A stretch of DNA of 14,569 bases from Spirochaetaceae bacterium (lineage in GTDB: Bacteria > Spirochaetota > Spirochaetia > Treponematales > Breznakiellaceae). Under the pieces are notes generated by a model, which had not been told where the DNA came from, made no database searches, and saw only the letters and a program-made list of their open reading frames with translations. The stretch is from contig JAISDF010000093.1 in the NCBI GenBank assembly GCA_031265025.1, positions 1 through 14,569 of the forward strand. Reading direction: 5' to 3'. Numbering within the stretch: the stretch's first letter is position 1; the number at the start of each line of letters is the position of its first letter. The translations under genes and the position numbers were made by a program. This document shows positions 6,314-13,052 of the stretch, one piece after another.

Positions 6314-8157
6314 AGCACTGGGAGAAAAACAGGGCTGTCCTGGAAAAAAATTTTCCCGGTCTCGAAAAAATAATCGCAAGGCCCGAAGATGATTTTGAAA
6401 GCCGGTGTTCCGTCGAGGCCTCGGCTTCGGGGAGCCCCACCCTCAGGATAGACGGCCTGTACGTTCATTCAAAACATGATCCTGAACGGGAAGCCCTCCG
6501 CTTGGCCGCCTCAATACCTGAAGGGGAAGGCCCCCTGGTCCTCCTGGGCTTCGGCCTTGGCTATCTTGCCGAAGCCGCGTCCCGCCGGGAGCCGGGCCGG
6601 GACAAAAGGCCCCTTGTTGTTGTTGAAAAACACCCTTCGCTTATACGCCGGGCCCTTGAAGAACGGGACCTGGGGAATTTTCTTGCCTCAGGGGATCTGA
6701 TTTTTGTTACAGGCGGCGCGGCCGAGGGCATAACAGGCCCGCTGGAGCTTTTTGAATTCCCGCCGGCCTTCATAAAGACCCGCTCCCTGGTCGCGCTTGA
6801 CGAGGACTGGTATGGTCAGGCGGAATCCGCCGCCTCGGCCCTGCTCCGGCGCGGGGAGATAAACAGGGCGACGCTGAAAAAATTCGGCCGGCGCTGGGTG
6901 CGCAATCTGGGAAAAAACCGGGAGGCCATACGGGACCTTCCGGGCATTGCGGCCCTTGCCGGGGCGGGCAGGGATTTCCCCGCCCTCCTTGTCGCCGCCG
7001 GCCCTTCGCTTGACCGTATCGCCCCCCTTCTGCCCGCGCTCAAAGAACGCTGCGTACTCATCGCCGTTGATACGGCCCTGCGCTTCCTGCTTTCCTATAA
7101 TATTGAACCTGATTTTACCGTTACGGTGGACCCCCAATACTGGAATGACCGCCACCTTGACCGTTTGGGCGGCAGGGGAGGAAACCTTGTCGCCGAGTCT
7201 GCCGTGTATCCCCGCTCGCTCAGGCAGGGCTTCCGCCGCGCCTTTCTCTGTTCCTCGCTCTTTCCCCTGGGACGCTTTATCGAAGACAGGGTGGAAACCA
7301 AGGGGTCCCTGGGCGCCGGAGGATCGGTGGCCACCAGCGCCTGGGATTTTACCCGCCTCCTGGGCTGCGGGGAAATCTGGATAGCCGGCCTTGACCTCGG
7401 CTTTCCCGGCCTGAAGACCCATTTCAGGGGCGCACTGTTTGAGGAATGGGCCCTTTACGGCGCGGGGCGCTTTTGTCCCGCCGAGACCCGTTCAATGCTG
7501 TCCCTGCTGGACGGAAGGCCCTTTCCCGCCCCGGCAATGGACGGCGGCACAATACTCACCGACAAACGGCTTTCCCTGTACGGAACCTGGTTTGAACGGC
7601 AGTTCAGCCGTTATAAGGAACCGAAAAATTACAGCCTTTCTCCCCAGGGGCTCCGTATTCAGGGCCTTGCCGCGGGAGACGAGGCCGAACTCCTCAGGCG
7701 GCCGCCACAACGGGCGGCCATCAACACGGCGCTGGACAGCGCCATTAGCGCCCTGGAAGAAAATTTTGCGGACAGGGAAAGGGCGGAAAAACGGAACGGG
7801 CTGTACCGGAAAGCCCTGGAAGAACTTCTTGCCGAACTGGAACGCATCACAGCCCTTTCCCGGGAAGCCGCCCGGATTGCCCGGGAAGGCTGCGGAAACG
7901 CTTCCCTGCTTGGCGAAGCCCAAAAAGAGGCCGTCCTGAACCGCCTTGAGGAGGCCAACCGCTTAATAAGCGAAAGCCGGGGAAAGGATGTGGCCGGTTT
8001 CCTCTTTCCCCCCATTGAGGATCTCGAAAAAAACCTGACAAGCCGGACCCCGCTGAGACGCCACCTTGAACTCTCCTGGCGCTTCTACGAGGCCCTGGCC
8101 GAAGCCGCTGACTACAGCAGGACGCGGATGCTGGCCCAAAACCCGCCACTGTCTTAA
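6310..8157 (+). CDS. Maf/DUF115 motility-associated glycosyltransferase-like protein
   Basis: 615 residues, cytoplasmic, no signal peptide. The central DUF115 (6-hydroxymethylpterin pyrophosphokinase MptE-like) domain is clear: LLVAAGPSLD (227-235, with GPS at 231-233), AVDTAL (252-257), PDFTVTVDPQ (267-276) and GSVATSAWD with IAGLDLGF (338-365). The N-terminal part (70-125, VLLGFGLGYLAEA and VVVEKHPS) fits the Maf N-terminal Rossmann-like region. From about 480 the protein is helical and charged. In Campylobacter, Maf proteins are needed for flagellin glycosylation with nonulosonic acids; extending that role here is inference, and the true substrate is unknown. It is the last gene of the rightward operon, starting within the stop of the PBP gene (ATGA). 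An inverted repeat begins 12 bases after its TAA stop. Confidence 0.85.
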   Translation: MKHWEKNRAVLEKNFPGLEKIIARPEDDFESRCSVEASASGSPTLRIDGLYVHSKHDPEREALRLAASIPEGEGPLVLLGFGLGYLAEAASRREPGRDKRPLVVVEKHPSLIRRALEERDLGNFLASGDLIFVTGGAAEGITGPLELFEFPPAFIKTRSLVALDEDWYGQAESAASALLRRGEINRATLKKFGRRWVRNLGKNREAIRDLPGIAALAGAGRDFPALLVAAGPSLDRIAPLLPALKERCVLIAVDTALRFLLSYNIEPDFTVTVDPQYWNDRHLDRLGGRGGNLVAESAVYPRSLRQGFRRAFLCSSLFPLGRFIEDRVETKGSLGAGGSVATSAWDFTRLLGCGEIWIAGLDLGFPGLKTHFRGALFEEWALYGAGRFCPAETRSMLSLLDGRPFPAPAMDGGTILTDKRLSLYGTWFERQFSRYKEPKNYSLSPQGLRIQGLAAGDEAELLRRPPQRAAINTALDSAISALEENFADRERAEKRNGLYRKALEELLAELERITALSREAARIAREGCGNASLLGEAQKEAVLNRLEEANRLISESRGKDVAGFLFPPIEDLEKNLTSRTPLRRHLELSWRFYEALAEAADYSRTRMLAQNPPLS

Positions 8158-8168
8158 AACCAGGGGCG

Positions 8169-8195
8169 ATTTCAAAACTAACCGGGTTTTGAAAT
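8169..8195. repeat. Perfect 10-bp inverted repeat after the maf gene
   Basis: Arms ATTTCAAAAC (8169-8178) and GTTTTGAAAT (8186-8195) are separated by a 7-base loop, TAACCGG. It starts 12 bases after the Maf stop. No T-run follows, so it is a poor intrinsic terminator. It could stabilise the 3' end of the lepB-pbp-maf message. Being AT-rich and only 14 bp upstream of the sigma-28-like -35 element, it could also be an operator. Confidence 0.6.
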
Positions 8196-8209
8196 TGGCT
8201 AAACAGCCC

Positions 8210-8237
8210 TAAAGTATTATTTCCCCGGCGCCGATAA
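8210..8237 (+). promoter_or_regulatory. Flagellar sigma-28 (FliA) type promoter
   Basis: TAAAGTAT (8210-8217), 12 bp, then GCCGATAA (8230-8237). The FliA consensus known from enteric bacteria is TAAAGTTT-N11-GCCGATAA. The -10 octamer is exact, the -35 matches seven of eight, and the spacer is one base longer. Transcription would begin near 8244. No protein gene on the plus strand follows within 1 kb, so the promoter most simply serves the small RNA described next. Confidence 0.6.
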
Positions 8238-8243
8238 TAAAGG

Positions 8244-8353
8244 CAACAGAGGCAAACCCTCAGGTTGAAAGACGGTGCGCATCTGAATCCGAATCAGCGG
8301 AACAAAAGCCGGTGGGGAGGATTCATGACGTCCAGGCGCATCGTCTTTTTTTT
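8244..8353 (+). ncRNA. Candidate sigma-28-driven structured small RNA (about 110 nt)
   Basis: The start is set by the sigma-28-like promoter and the end by eight T residues (8346-8353). The outer stem pairs GACGGTGCGC (8271-8280) with GCGCATCGTC (8336-8345), ten pairs including one G-U, extended by AAA (8268-8270) against TTT. Inside, TGAATCC (8284-8290) pairs with GGATTCA (8319-8325). The 5' part holds GAGG/CCTC (8249-8252 with 8258-8261), which competes with AACC/GGTT (8255-8258 with 8263-8266). A ribosome site GGGGAGG (8314-8320) followed by ATG (8325) is buried in the inner stem. I cannot match it to a known RNA family. The alternative is a long-looped terminator of the lepB-pbp-maf operon with a chance promoter match. 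Confidence 0.45.
8268..8353 (+). terminator. Intrinsic terminator: long nested hairpin plus eight T
   Basis: Stem 8268-8280 with 8336-8348, followed by T residues through 8353. The 55-base loop is partly closed by a second stem (8284-8290 with 8319-8325). Read on the minus strand, the stem has an A-C mismatch and no T-run, so it works mainly for rightward transcription. It would stop both the sigma-28 transcript and readthrough from the maf gene before the convergent gene ending at 8358. Confidence 0.55.
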
Positions 8354-8357
8354 GTCC

Positions 8358-9170
8358 CTACGCGTAGAGCCACTGACCCGCGCTGCTTATGTATTTGGAA
8401 ATCACCGCCGCGTATACTTCTCCCAGGGAACGGGAAACTTCGCGGTCCCAGTCCTTTTTTCCGGGGAGGCTTTTTACCACCCTTTCGCGGGCGGTTTTCG
8501 CGGCCTGTATACACTCGACAGAGCGGGCGCGTAGCTTCCCTTTAAGGACGCCCGAGAGGAAATAGCCCGACAGACCCGTAATCAGGGAAATACGGCTCTC
8601 CGAGGCGAGAACCACATAGTCGTTGGCGGCGGTCTCATAATCCGCCTTTAGGAGGGCGGCAAAACCCCGGTAAAAGCGTATCCAGTCGGCGTTTTTGACC
8701 GCGTCGAGGCGGCGGGAAAAAAACGTTACCGCCCCGGAATAGTCCTTTCCGAGTATGCGGGCAATGCCGAAAACAAGACTGTTGGCCTCAATAAGCGCGG
8801 GTTTTACCAGGCTGAGTTTGCCTTCAAGCTCCATTACCGAGGCCGGATCGGAAAGCACCAGGTAGCTGTTGGCCAGGAGTTTTACCAGAGGCGCCCTGTA
8901 GCGGCCCTTTGCTATGACCTTCCCTTCAAGAAACTGAACCAGGGCGGGCCAGTCTTCTTTTTCCAAAAGGGAATAGAGCCTCCGGTTTGAGAAATAAAAA
9001 ATATCCAGGCCGGCAAGTATAGCCGCGAGAAAGGCGGCCAGGGGCCATACGGAACGCAAAAAAGAGAAAGAAAATTCATTTCCCAGGAGAAAATGGGGAA
9101 TCAGGGCTATAAAAACCAGGAACAATAGTATTATTATATTGAACAGGATGAAAACAGATCTAAATTTCAA
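8358..9170 (-). CDS. Two-helix membrane protein with TPR-like helical domain
   Basis: 270 residues, no function recognised. Two hydrophobic helices (about 5-29 and 41-60) flank a short loop; the rest (from about 65) is amphipathic helical repeats resembling a TPR/solenoid, e.g. around 137-190 (ARILGKDYSGAVTFF and LLKADYETAANDYV). With the short N-terminal loop the soluble part is probably cytoplasmic, and would serve protein-protein contacts. The start is TTG at 9170-9168, chosen because AGGAGA (9184-9179) lies at the right distance upstream and no ATG follows at a sensible place. A near-consensus promoter precedes it. The stop TAG (8360-8358) lies four bases beyond the T-run of the rightward terminator. 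It diverges from the HD-GYP gene. Confidence 0.8.
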   Translation of the reverse strand: MKFRSVFILFNIIILLFLVFIALIPHFLLGNEFSFSFLRSVWPLAAFLAAILAGLDIFYFSNRRLYSLLEKEDWPALVQFLEGKVIAKGRYRAPLVKLLANSYLVLSDPASVMELEGKLSLVKPALIEANSLVFGIARILGKDYSGAVTFFSRRLDAVKNADWIRFYRGFAALLKADYETAANDYVVLASESRISLITGLSGYFLSGVLKGKLRARSVECIQAAKTARERVVKSLPGKKDWDREVSRSLGEVYAAVISKYISSAGQWLYA

Positions 9171-9178
9171 GTACGGAA

Positions 9179-9184
9179 TCTCCT
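9179..9184 (-). promoter_or_regulatory. Shine-Dalgarno deciding the TTG start
   Basis: AGGAGA on the minus strand, about eight bases upstream of TTG at 9170. It supports the rare start codon for the TPR-like membrane protein. Confidence 0.7.
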
Positions 9185-9199
9185 CTGGCGTTTCTCTGT

Positions 9200-9228
9200 A
9201 TGATAGAGGAAAGAAATTGCCGCGTCAA
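9200..9228 (-). promoter_or_regulatory. Leftward sigma-70 promoter of the TPR-like gene
   Basis: TTGACG (9228-9223), 17 bp, TATCAT (9205-9200): ten of twelve consensus bases with ideal spacing. The expected start is near 9193, leaving a 23-base leader that contains the Shine-Dalgarno. I found no comparable promoter on the plus strand for the HD-GYP gene in the same 99-base gap. Confidence 0.65.
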
Positions 9229-9269
9229 CGCCGCGGATTCGTTACAGGGGAAAACCGGGGGGACAGGAT

Positions 9270-10418
9270 ATGAAGGGTTATGCCATAAAGGAAATTCAGC
9301 CGGACAGCTATTTTTCCAAGCCCGTATATCTCAGCGAAGGGTTTATACTGGCCGCCCCGGAAACGCCTTTTACCCAGGAAACCATCAAAACCCTTCTTGA
9401 ATGGGAATTCAGGGAGGTATACAGCGACGGGGAGCCCCGGGAGGTCTACTTTTCCGATGATGTGGATGAGGCTGACGAAATACTCGGCCAGGGGATAGAC
9501 ACCTCGGTCATGAGCGACGCAGAACACATTCACCGTGCCGGGGAATTCCTTAACAAATTTCAGGTCTATGTTGAAAAACTTTTTACCAAGATAGCGATGA
9601 ACGAGGAATTTTATTTCAAGGATGTGGCCGAGGAGATCAAGAAGGTGGTGGAATTCGTCAGGATGGACCGCCGCTTCCTGTTCCGCTCGGAAAAGATGGC
9701 CCTCCCCGCGCCGGAGGCCAATTACCTTGCCTCCCATACGGTTAAATCCACGATAATTTCCCTGGTTATCGGCATACAGCTTAAACTGCCTACCCACCGC
9801 CTCATAGAGCTGGGCGTCGCGGCGCTGCTCCACGAAGCCGGTATGCTCAGGATTCCTCCCCAGATCTATCTTAACAAGAGGCCCCTTTCGCCCCAGGAAA
9901 GAAAGGCCATCATAAGCCACCCGGTGTACAGCTTCAACCTCCTCAAAGAGGCGAATTTTCCGCTGGCAATATCCCTTGCCACCCTTGAGCACCACGAACG
10001 GGAGAACGGTTCCGGTTATCCCCAAAAACTTACTTCGGAAAAGATAAGCTATTACGCGAAGATTATCGCCGTGGCCTGTTCCTATGAGGCCCTGACCAGT
10101 TCCCGGCCCCACAAGAGTCCCAAGGACGGTTACAGCGGCATGCTGGATCTCCTCAAAAACGAAGGCAAGCAGTACGATGAAACCATAGTGCGGGCCCTGG
10201 TATTTTCCCTTTCCGTATACCCCATAGGCCTTTATGTGCTGCTTACCAACGGCAAGAAGGCCCAGGTAGTGGACGTAAATCCCGAAAACGCCCTTGCCCC
10301 GGTGGTACAGATATTCGGCGAGCTGACCCCCGACGGCAAGAACAGGACTCTCCAGACCGACAAAAACGGCGTCTATATAGTGCGCCCGCTTAACCGGGAG
10401 GAAATTCCTTCTCAATGA
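9270..10418 (+). CDS. HD-GYP family protein with substituted metal-binding residues
   Basis: 382 residues, soluble. HD-GYP domains normally hydrolyse cyclic di-GMP. The N-terminal 110 residues resemble the uncharacterised region found before HD-GYP domains in spirochaetes; the HD-GYP core spans about 150-320. GYP is kept (HHERENGSGYP, 241-251), as are H156, H217 and HH241-242. The signature HD is HE (188-189) in LLHEAGMLRIP, where the usual HDxGK lysine is Met192, and the later ADxxDA reads ACSYEA (269-274). Loss of two aspartate ligands and the lysine suggests a cyclic di-GMP sensor rather than an esterase, or an unusual metal centre. The ATG follows a G-rich stretch (GGGGGGACAGGAT). It overlaps the next gene by ATGA at 10415. 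A C-terminal beta-rich tail (325-382) follows. Confidence 0.85.
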   Translation: MKGYAIKEIQPDSYFSKPVYLSEGFILAAPETPFTQETIKTLLEWEFREVYSDGEPREVYFSDDVDEADEILGQGIDTSVMSDAEHIHRAGEFLNKFQVYVEKLFTKIAMNEEFYFKDVAEEIKKVVEFVRMDRRFLFRSEKMALPAPEANYLASHTVKSTIISLVIGIQLKLPTHRLIELGVAALLHEAGMLRIPPQIYLNKRPLSPQERKAIISHPVYSFNLLKEANFPLAISLATLEHHERENGSGYPQKLTSEKISYYAKIIAVACSYEALTSSRPHKSPKDGYSGMLDLLKNEGKQYDETIVRALVFSLSVYPIGLYVLLTNGKKAQVVDVNPENALAPVVQIFGELTPDGKNRTLQTDKNGVYIVRPLNREEIPSQ

Positions 10419-11737
10419 ACGAAGACCCTCCTTTATCCGGCCTTATACTCCTGGCCCTTGTCCTCGCAAGCGCTTTCTGCACCCTTGCCGAAACAGCCCT
10501 GCTTGAATCCAGCCGTTCCAAACTTCTGTCCAGACTGGGCGAAAAAAAGGACAAAAAATCCCTGGTCACGGCCCTGAAAAAACCCGGCGGCTACGAGTCG
10601 GCCCTCCAGATATTCCGCTGCCTCGGCGTTGTCGCCTGGGGAGTCCTGACGGCGCTGTGGTTTTCAGGGCCCCTTGGGACCTTCCTTAAAAAAATTTTCC
10701 CCGCATGGGGAAAAGAGGCCGCGCCGGCTGTGGTGATACTTTCCGGCGCCCTTGTTTACGCGCTCCTTGCCGTAATGATACCCCGGCGCATGGCCCGGTC
10801 AAATCCCGAAAAATACGCGGCGGCCCTGCTTCCCCCGGTGGTCCTGCTTACCCGTTTTCTCACGCCCCTTGTCGCCCTGCTCTCGTTCCTTACCCGTGTC
10901 ATCTGCCGGGCCTTTGGCCTTTCCGAGGCCGAAGATCCGGTTATAACCGAGGACGAGCTGCGCCAGGCCCTCATCGAGGGTGAAAAATCAGGCATAGTGG
11001 AAAGCAAGGAGCGGGCCATGGTCGAGGGGGTTTTTTACCTGGGCGACAGGCCGGTACAGGCCTTCATGACCCACCGCTCGGAGATTCAGTGGCTTGCCGT
11101 CAACGACGGCCCGGAAACAGCGCGAGAACTCGCCTGTACTCCGGGGCAGCGTTATTTTCCGGTGGCCGACGGCGGCCTTGACAATGTAACAGGCGTGGTC
11201 TCAGCCGAGGACATACTCATCACCCTTCTTGAGGGGAAATGGTCCGGCCTTAAATCCATAATGAAGAGCCCCCGCTTTATTCCCGAAACCATGTCGGCTC
11301 TCAAGGCCTTTGAAGTTTTCAGGAAGGGAGGCGGCGATGTTCTTTTTGTCATGGATGAATACGGCGGCCTGGCCGGTACCCTGTCGGTGAGCGATCTTAC
11401 CGGGGAAATCGTCGGTGAATTCCTTGAGTCCCCGGAGGATGACGAGGAACTTGTCAGGCAGGAAGACGGAAGCTGGCTTGCCGGAGGCACGGTGAGCATT
11501 GACGAACTTGCCAAAGAGCTTTCCTTTAAGGAACTCCTCGGCGAACACCAGGAATACCATACTCTGGCGGGTTTTATCCTTGATCTAGCCGAAAAAATCC
11601 CCAAAACCGGGGAACTGTATCAGTGGAACGGTTTCCGTTTCAGGATAGTTGATATGGACGGAAACCGCATAGACAAACTGCTCATATATCCCCCGCCCGC
11701 TCAAGACGGCCCTGGTACAGAGCCTTTGGATAAATGA
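10415..11737 (+). CDS. CNNM/CBS/CorC-HlyC membrane protein (hemolysin-related, divalent-cation transport family)
   Basis: 440 residues. The CNNM domain (1-165) has about four hydrophobic segments, the family motif AFCTLAETALLESSRSKL (20-37) and a MIPRRMARSNPEKYA element (121-135). A CBS pair follows (about 212-335; VQAFMTHRSEIQW, then VMDEYGGLAGTLSVSDL). A CorC_HlyC domain closes the protein (about 345-425; HTLAGFILDLAEKIPKTGE and FRFRIVDMDGNRIDKLLI). Family members export Mg2+/Co2+ or affect cation homeostasis; hemolysin is a historical name. CBS domains usually bind adenosyl ligands. It is translationally coupled to the HD-GYP gene by ATGA. Its last 56 bases overlap the end of the convergent helicase gene. 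The substrate cannot be told from the sequence. Confidence 0.9.
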   Translation: MNEDPPLSGLILLALVLASAFCTLAETALLESSRSKLLSRLGEKKDKKSLVTALKKPGGYESALQIFRCLGVVAWGVLTALWFSGPLGTFLKKIFPAWGKEAAPAVVILSGALVYALLAVMIPRRMARSNPEKYAAALLPPVVLLTRFLTPLVALLSFLTRVICRAFGLSEAEDPVITEDELRQALIEGEKSGIVESKERAMVEGVFYLGDRPVQAFMTHRSEIQWLAVNDGPETARELACTPGQRYFPVADGGLDNVTGVVSAEDILITLLEGKWSGLKSIMKSPRFIPETMSALKAFEVFRKGGGDVLFVMDEYGGLAGTLSVSDLTGEIVGEFLESPEDDEELVRQEDGSWLAGGTVSIDELAKELSFKELLGEHQEYHTLAGFILDLAEKIPKTGELYQWNGFRFRIVDMDGNRIDKLLIYPPPAQDGPGTEPLDK

Positions 11738-13052
11738 CGATGCCCAGCTTCTTTTCCAGGGCCTGAAGCCTCCTGAGTTCGGCCTCGTCCCCTATAGTCA
11801 CCATCACGCCCCGCTTCCCCGAGCGGGCGGTACGGCCCGCCCTGTGTATATAGGACTCTTCGCCTGTACCCATATCCAGGGCGACGATGTGGCTCACGCC
11901 GGGAATATCAAGGCCCCTGGCGGCAAGGTCGCTTGTTACCAGGACCTTGATTCTGTCCTTCCTGAAATCGTCCAGGGCGTTGCGCCGGGCCTGCTTGTCC
12001 ATGCCGCCATAAAGGCAGCCGGCGGAAATCTTGTGGTTCTGGAGCAGCCCCGCGACCCTGCCTATGCGGCCCCCCGCGTCAATGAACACCAGGGCCTTGC
12101 GGGGCTTTACCGCCGCCAGAAAAGAAACCAGTGTCCGGGTCTTTTTCCGTTCCTCGCTGAAAAGGACCCAGTGTTCTATGCTGTCCCTGAGCACTTCCCG
12201 GCCCGGTTCTTTTGCTGTCCCGGCTTCGGGACCAAAGAAGGGGAGCAGCCTGCTTTTGGCCCTTTCCGGCATGGTGGCAGAACAGGCATAACACCTGAGG
12301 GACGGGCCTCCCTGTTCCCTGGCAAGACCGGCAAATTCGCCTGTTTCCTCAAAAAGTTCCTTGGCGGCAAGCCTGTCCCCTTCATCAAAGACCAGCGCCT
12401 TGAGGCCCCTGAGGGAAAGCTTTCCCATGCGGGCAAGCTGGAGGAGCCGCCCCGGATTGCCTATGACCAGAAAGGGTTTTTCTTTTTTCAGCGTTTCTAC
12501 CTGGCGGCTGATATTCGCCGACCCTATGCAGAGCCCCGCCCTGACAGGCGGGAAGGTCCCGGCCGCCTTGACAACGGCGCGGCCGGCTCCTTCGGGAACC
12601 ATTGGGGCGGAGCCTGCCAAATCGGACCCTTCGGAGAGGCCGGAGGCAGCCGGACCGGAAGCCGCCGGGTCCGGGTCCGCCAGATCCGGAACCTGGTTGA
12701 TTCCCTCAAGGAGAAAATCAGCTTCCCCTTTTATCTGGGAGCACAGTTCATAGGTGGGCGCGGCGACAATGATTCCCGGAGGGCCTGTTTCCCTCCGGTT
12801 CAGGGCGAAACGCTGCAAAAGGGGTATGAGATAGGCAAAGGTCTTGCCCGTTCCCGTGGCCGAGGAAAAAATAAGTTCCTCACCGGCGAATATCTTGGGC
12901 ATGACCAGTTCTTGAACCGCCGTGGGAACCGTGATGCCCCGGACGGCAAGGCGGCGGACAAAAAAAGCGTCCGTACCCAGGGCGTCAAAACTTTTGTTCA
13001 CCGGATCGTTGTCCCCGGCGCATGGGCCGGGCTTATTTCCGGTATTCTTCAT
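11682..13052 (-). CDS. DEAD-box-type RNA helicase, DEGD variant
   Basis: 456 residues, a compact ATP-dependent RNA helicase. Q motif region FDALG and VPTAVQE (22-48); motif I SATGTGKT (64-71); Ia APTYELCSQI (98-107); Ib GNPGRLL (198-204); motif II DEGD (223-226) instead of DEAD; motif III SAT (258-260); motif V TSDLAARGLDIPGV (373-386); motif VI HRAGRTAR (403-410). All catalytic positions except the DEAD alanine are normal. A low-complexity Ala/Gly/Pro/Ser insert (about 120-170) sits between Ia and Ib. No long basic C-terminal tail is present. The ATG at 13052 lies inside the end of the glycosyltransferase gene (20 bp overlap) with no Shine-Dalgarno, so it is probably translated by coupling. 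The 3' end lies within the CNNM gene on the other strand. Confidence 0.9.
   Translation of the reverse strand: MKNTGNKPGPCAGDNDPVNKSFDALGTDAFFVRRLAVRGITVPTAVQELVMPKIFAGEELIFSSATGTGKTFAYLIPLLQRFALNRRETGPPGIIVAAPTYELCSQIKGEADFLLEGINQVPDLADPDPAASGPAASGLSEGSDLAGSAPMVPEGAGRAVVKAAGTFPPVRAGLCIGSANISRQVETLKKEKPFLVIGNPGRLLQLARMGKLSLRGLKALVFDEGDRLAAKELFEETGEFAGLAREQGGPSLRCYACSATMPERAKSRLLPFFGPEAGTAKEPGREVLRDSIEHWVLFSEERKKTRTLVSFLAAVKPRKALVFIDAGGRIGRVAGLLQNHKISAGCLYGGMDKQARRNALDDFRKDRIKVLVTSDLAARGLDIPGVSHIVALDMGTGEESYIHRAGRTARSGKRGVMVTIGDEAELRRLQALEKKLGIVIYPKALYQGRLERAGDI

Noticed and set aside
8197..8208. GGCT-AAAC-AGCC mini-hairpin as terminator of the maf operon
   Set aside because: Four pairs only and no T-run; the nested hairpin with eight T downstream is the better terminator.
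8241..8325. Cyclic di-GMP-I (GEMM) riboswitch: GGCAAACC followed by a GAAA and later AAAAGCC
   Set aside because: The first box matches, but the GGACGCAAAGCC tetraloop-receptor segment, the matching P1b stem and the second helix with GGTAGC-like bases are not found at proper spacing, and no regulated gene follows.
8312..8545. Short plus-strand frames over the end of the TPR-like gene as protein genes
   Set aside because: They are antisense to a supported gene and show no domain; only the frame starting at 8325 has a good ribosome site, and that site is explained as part of the structured RNA.
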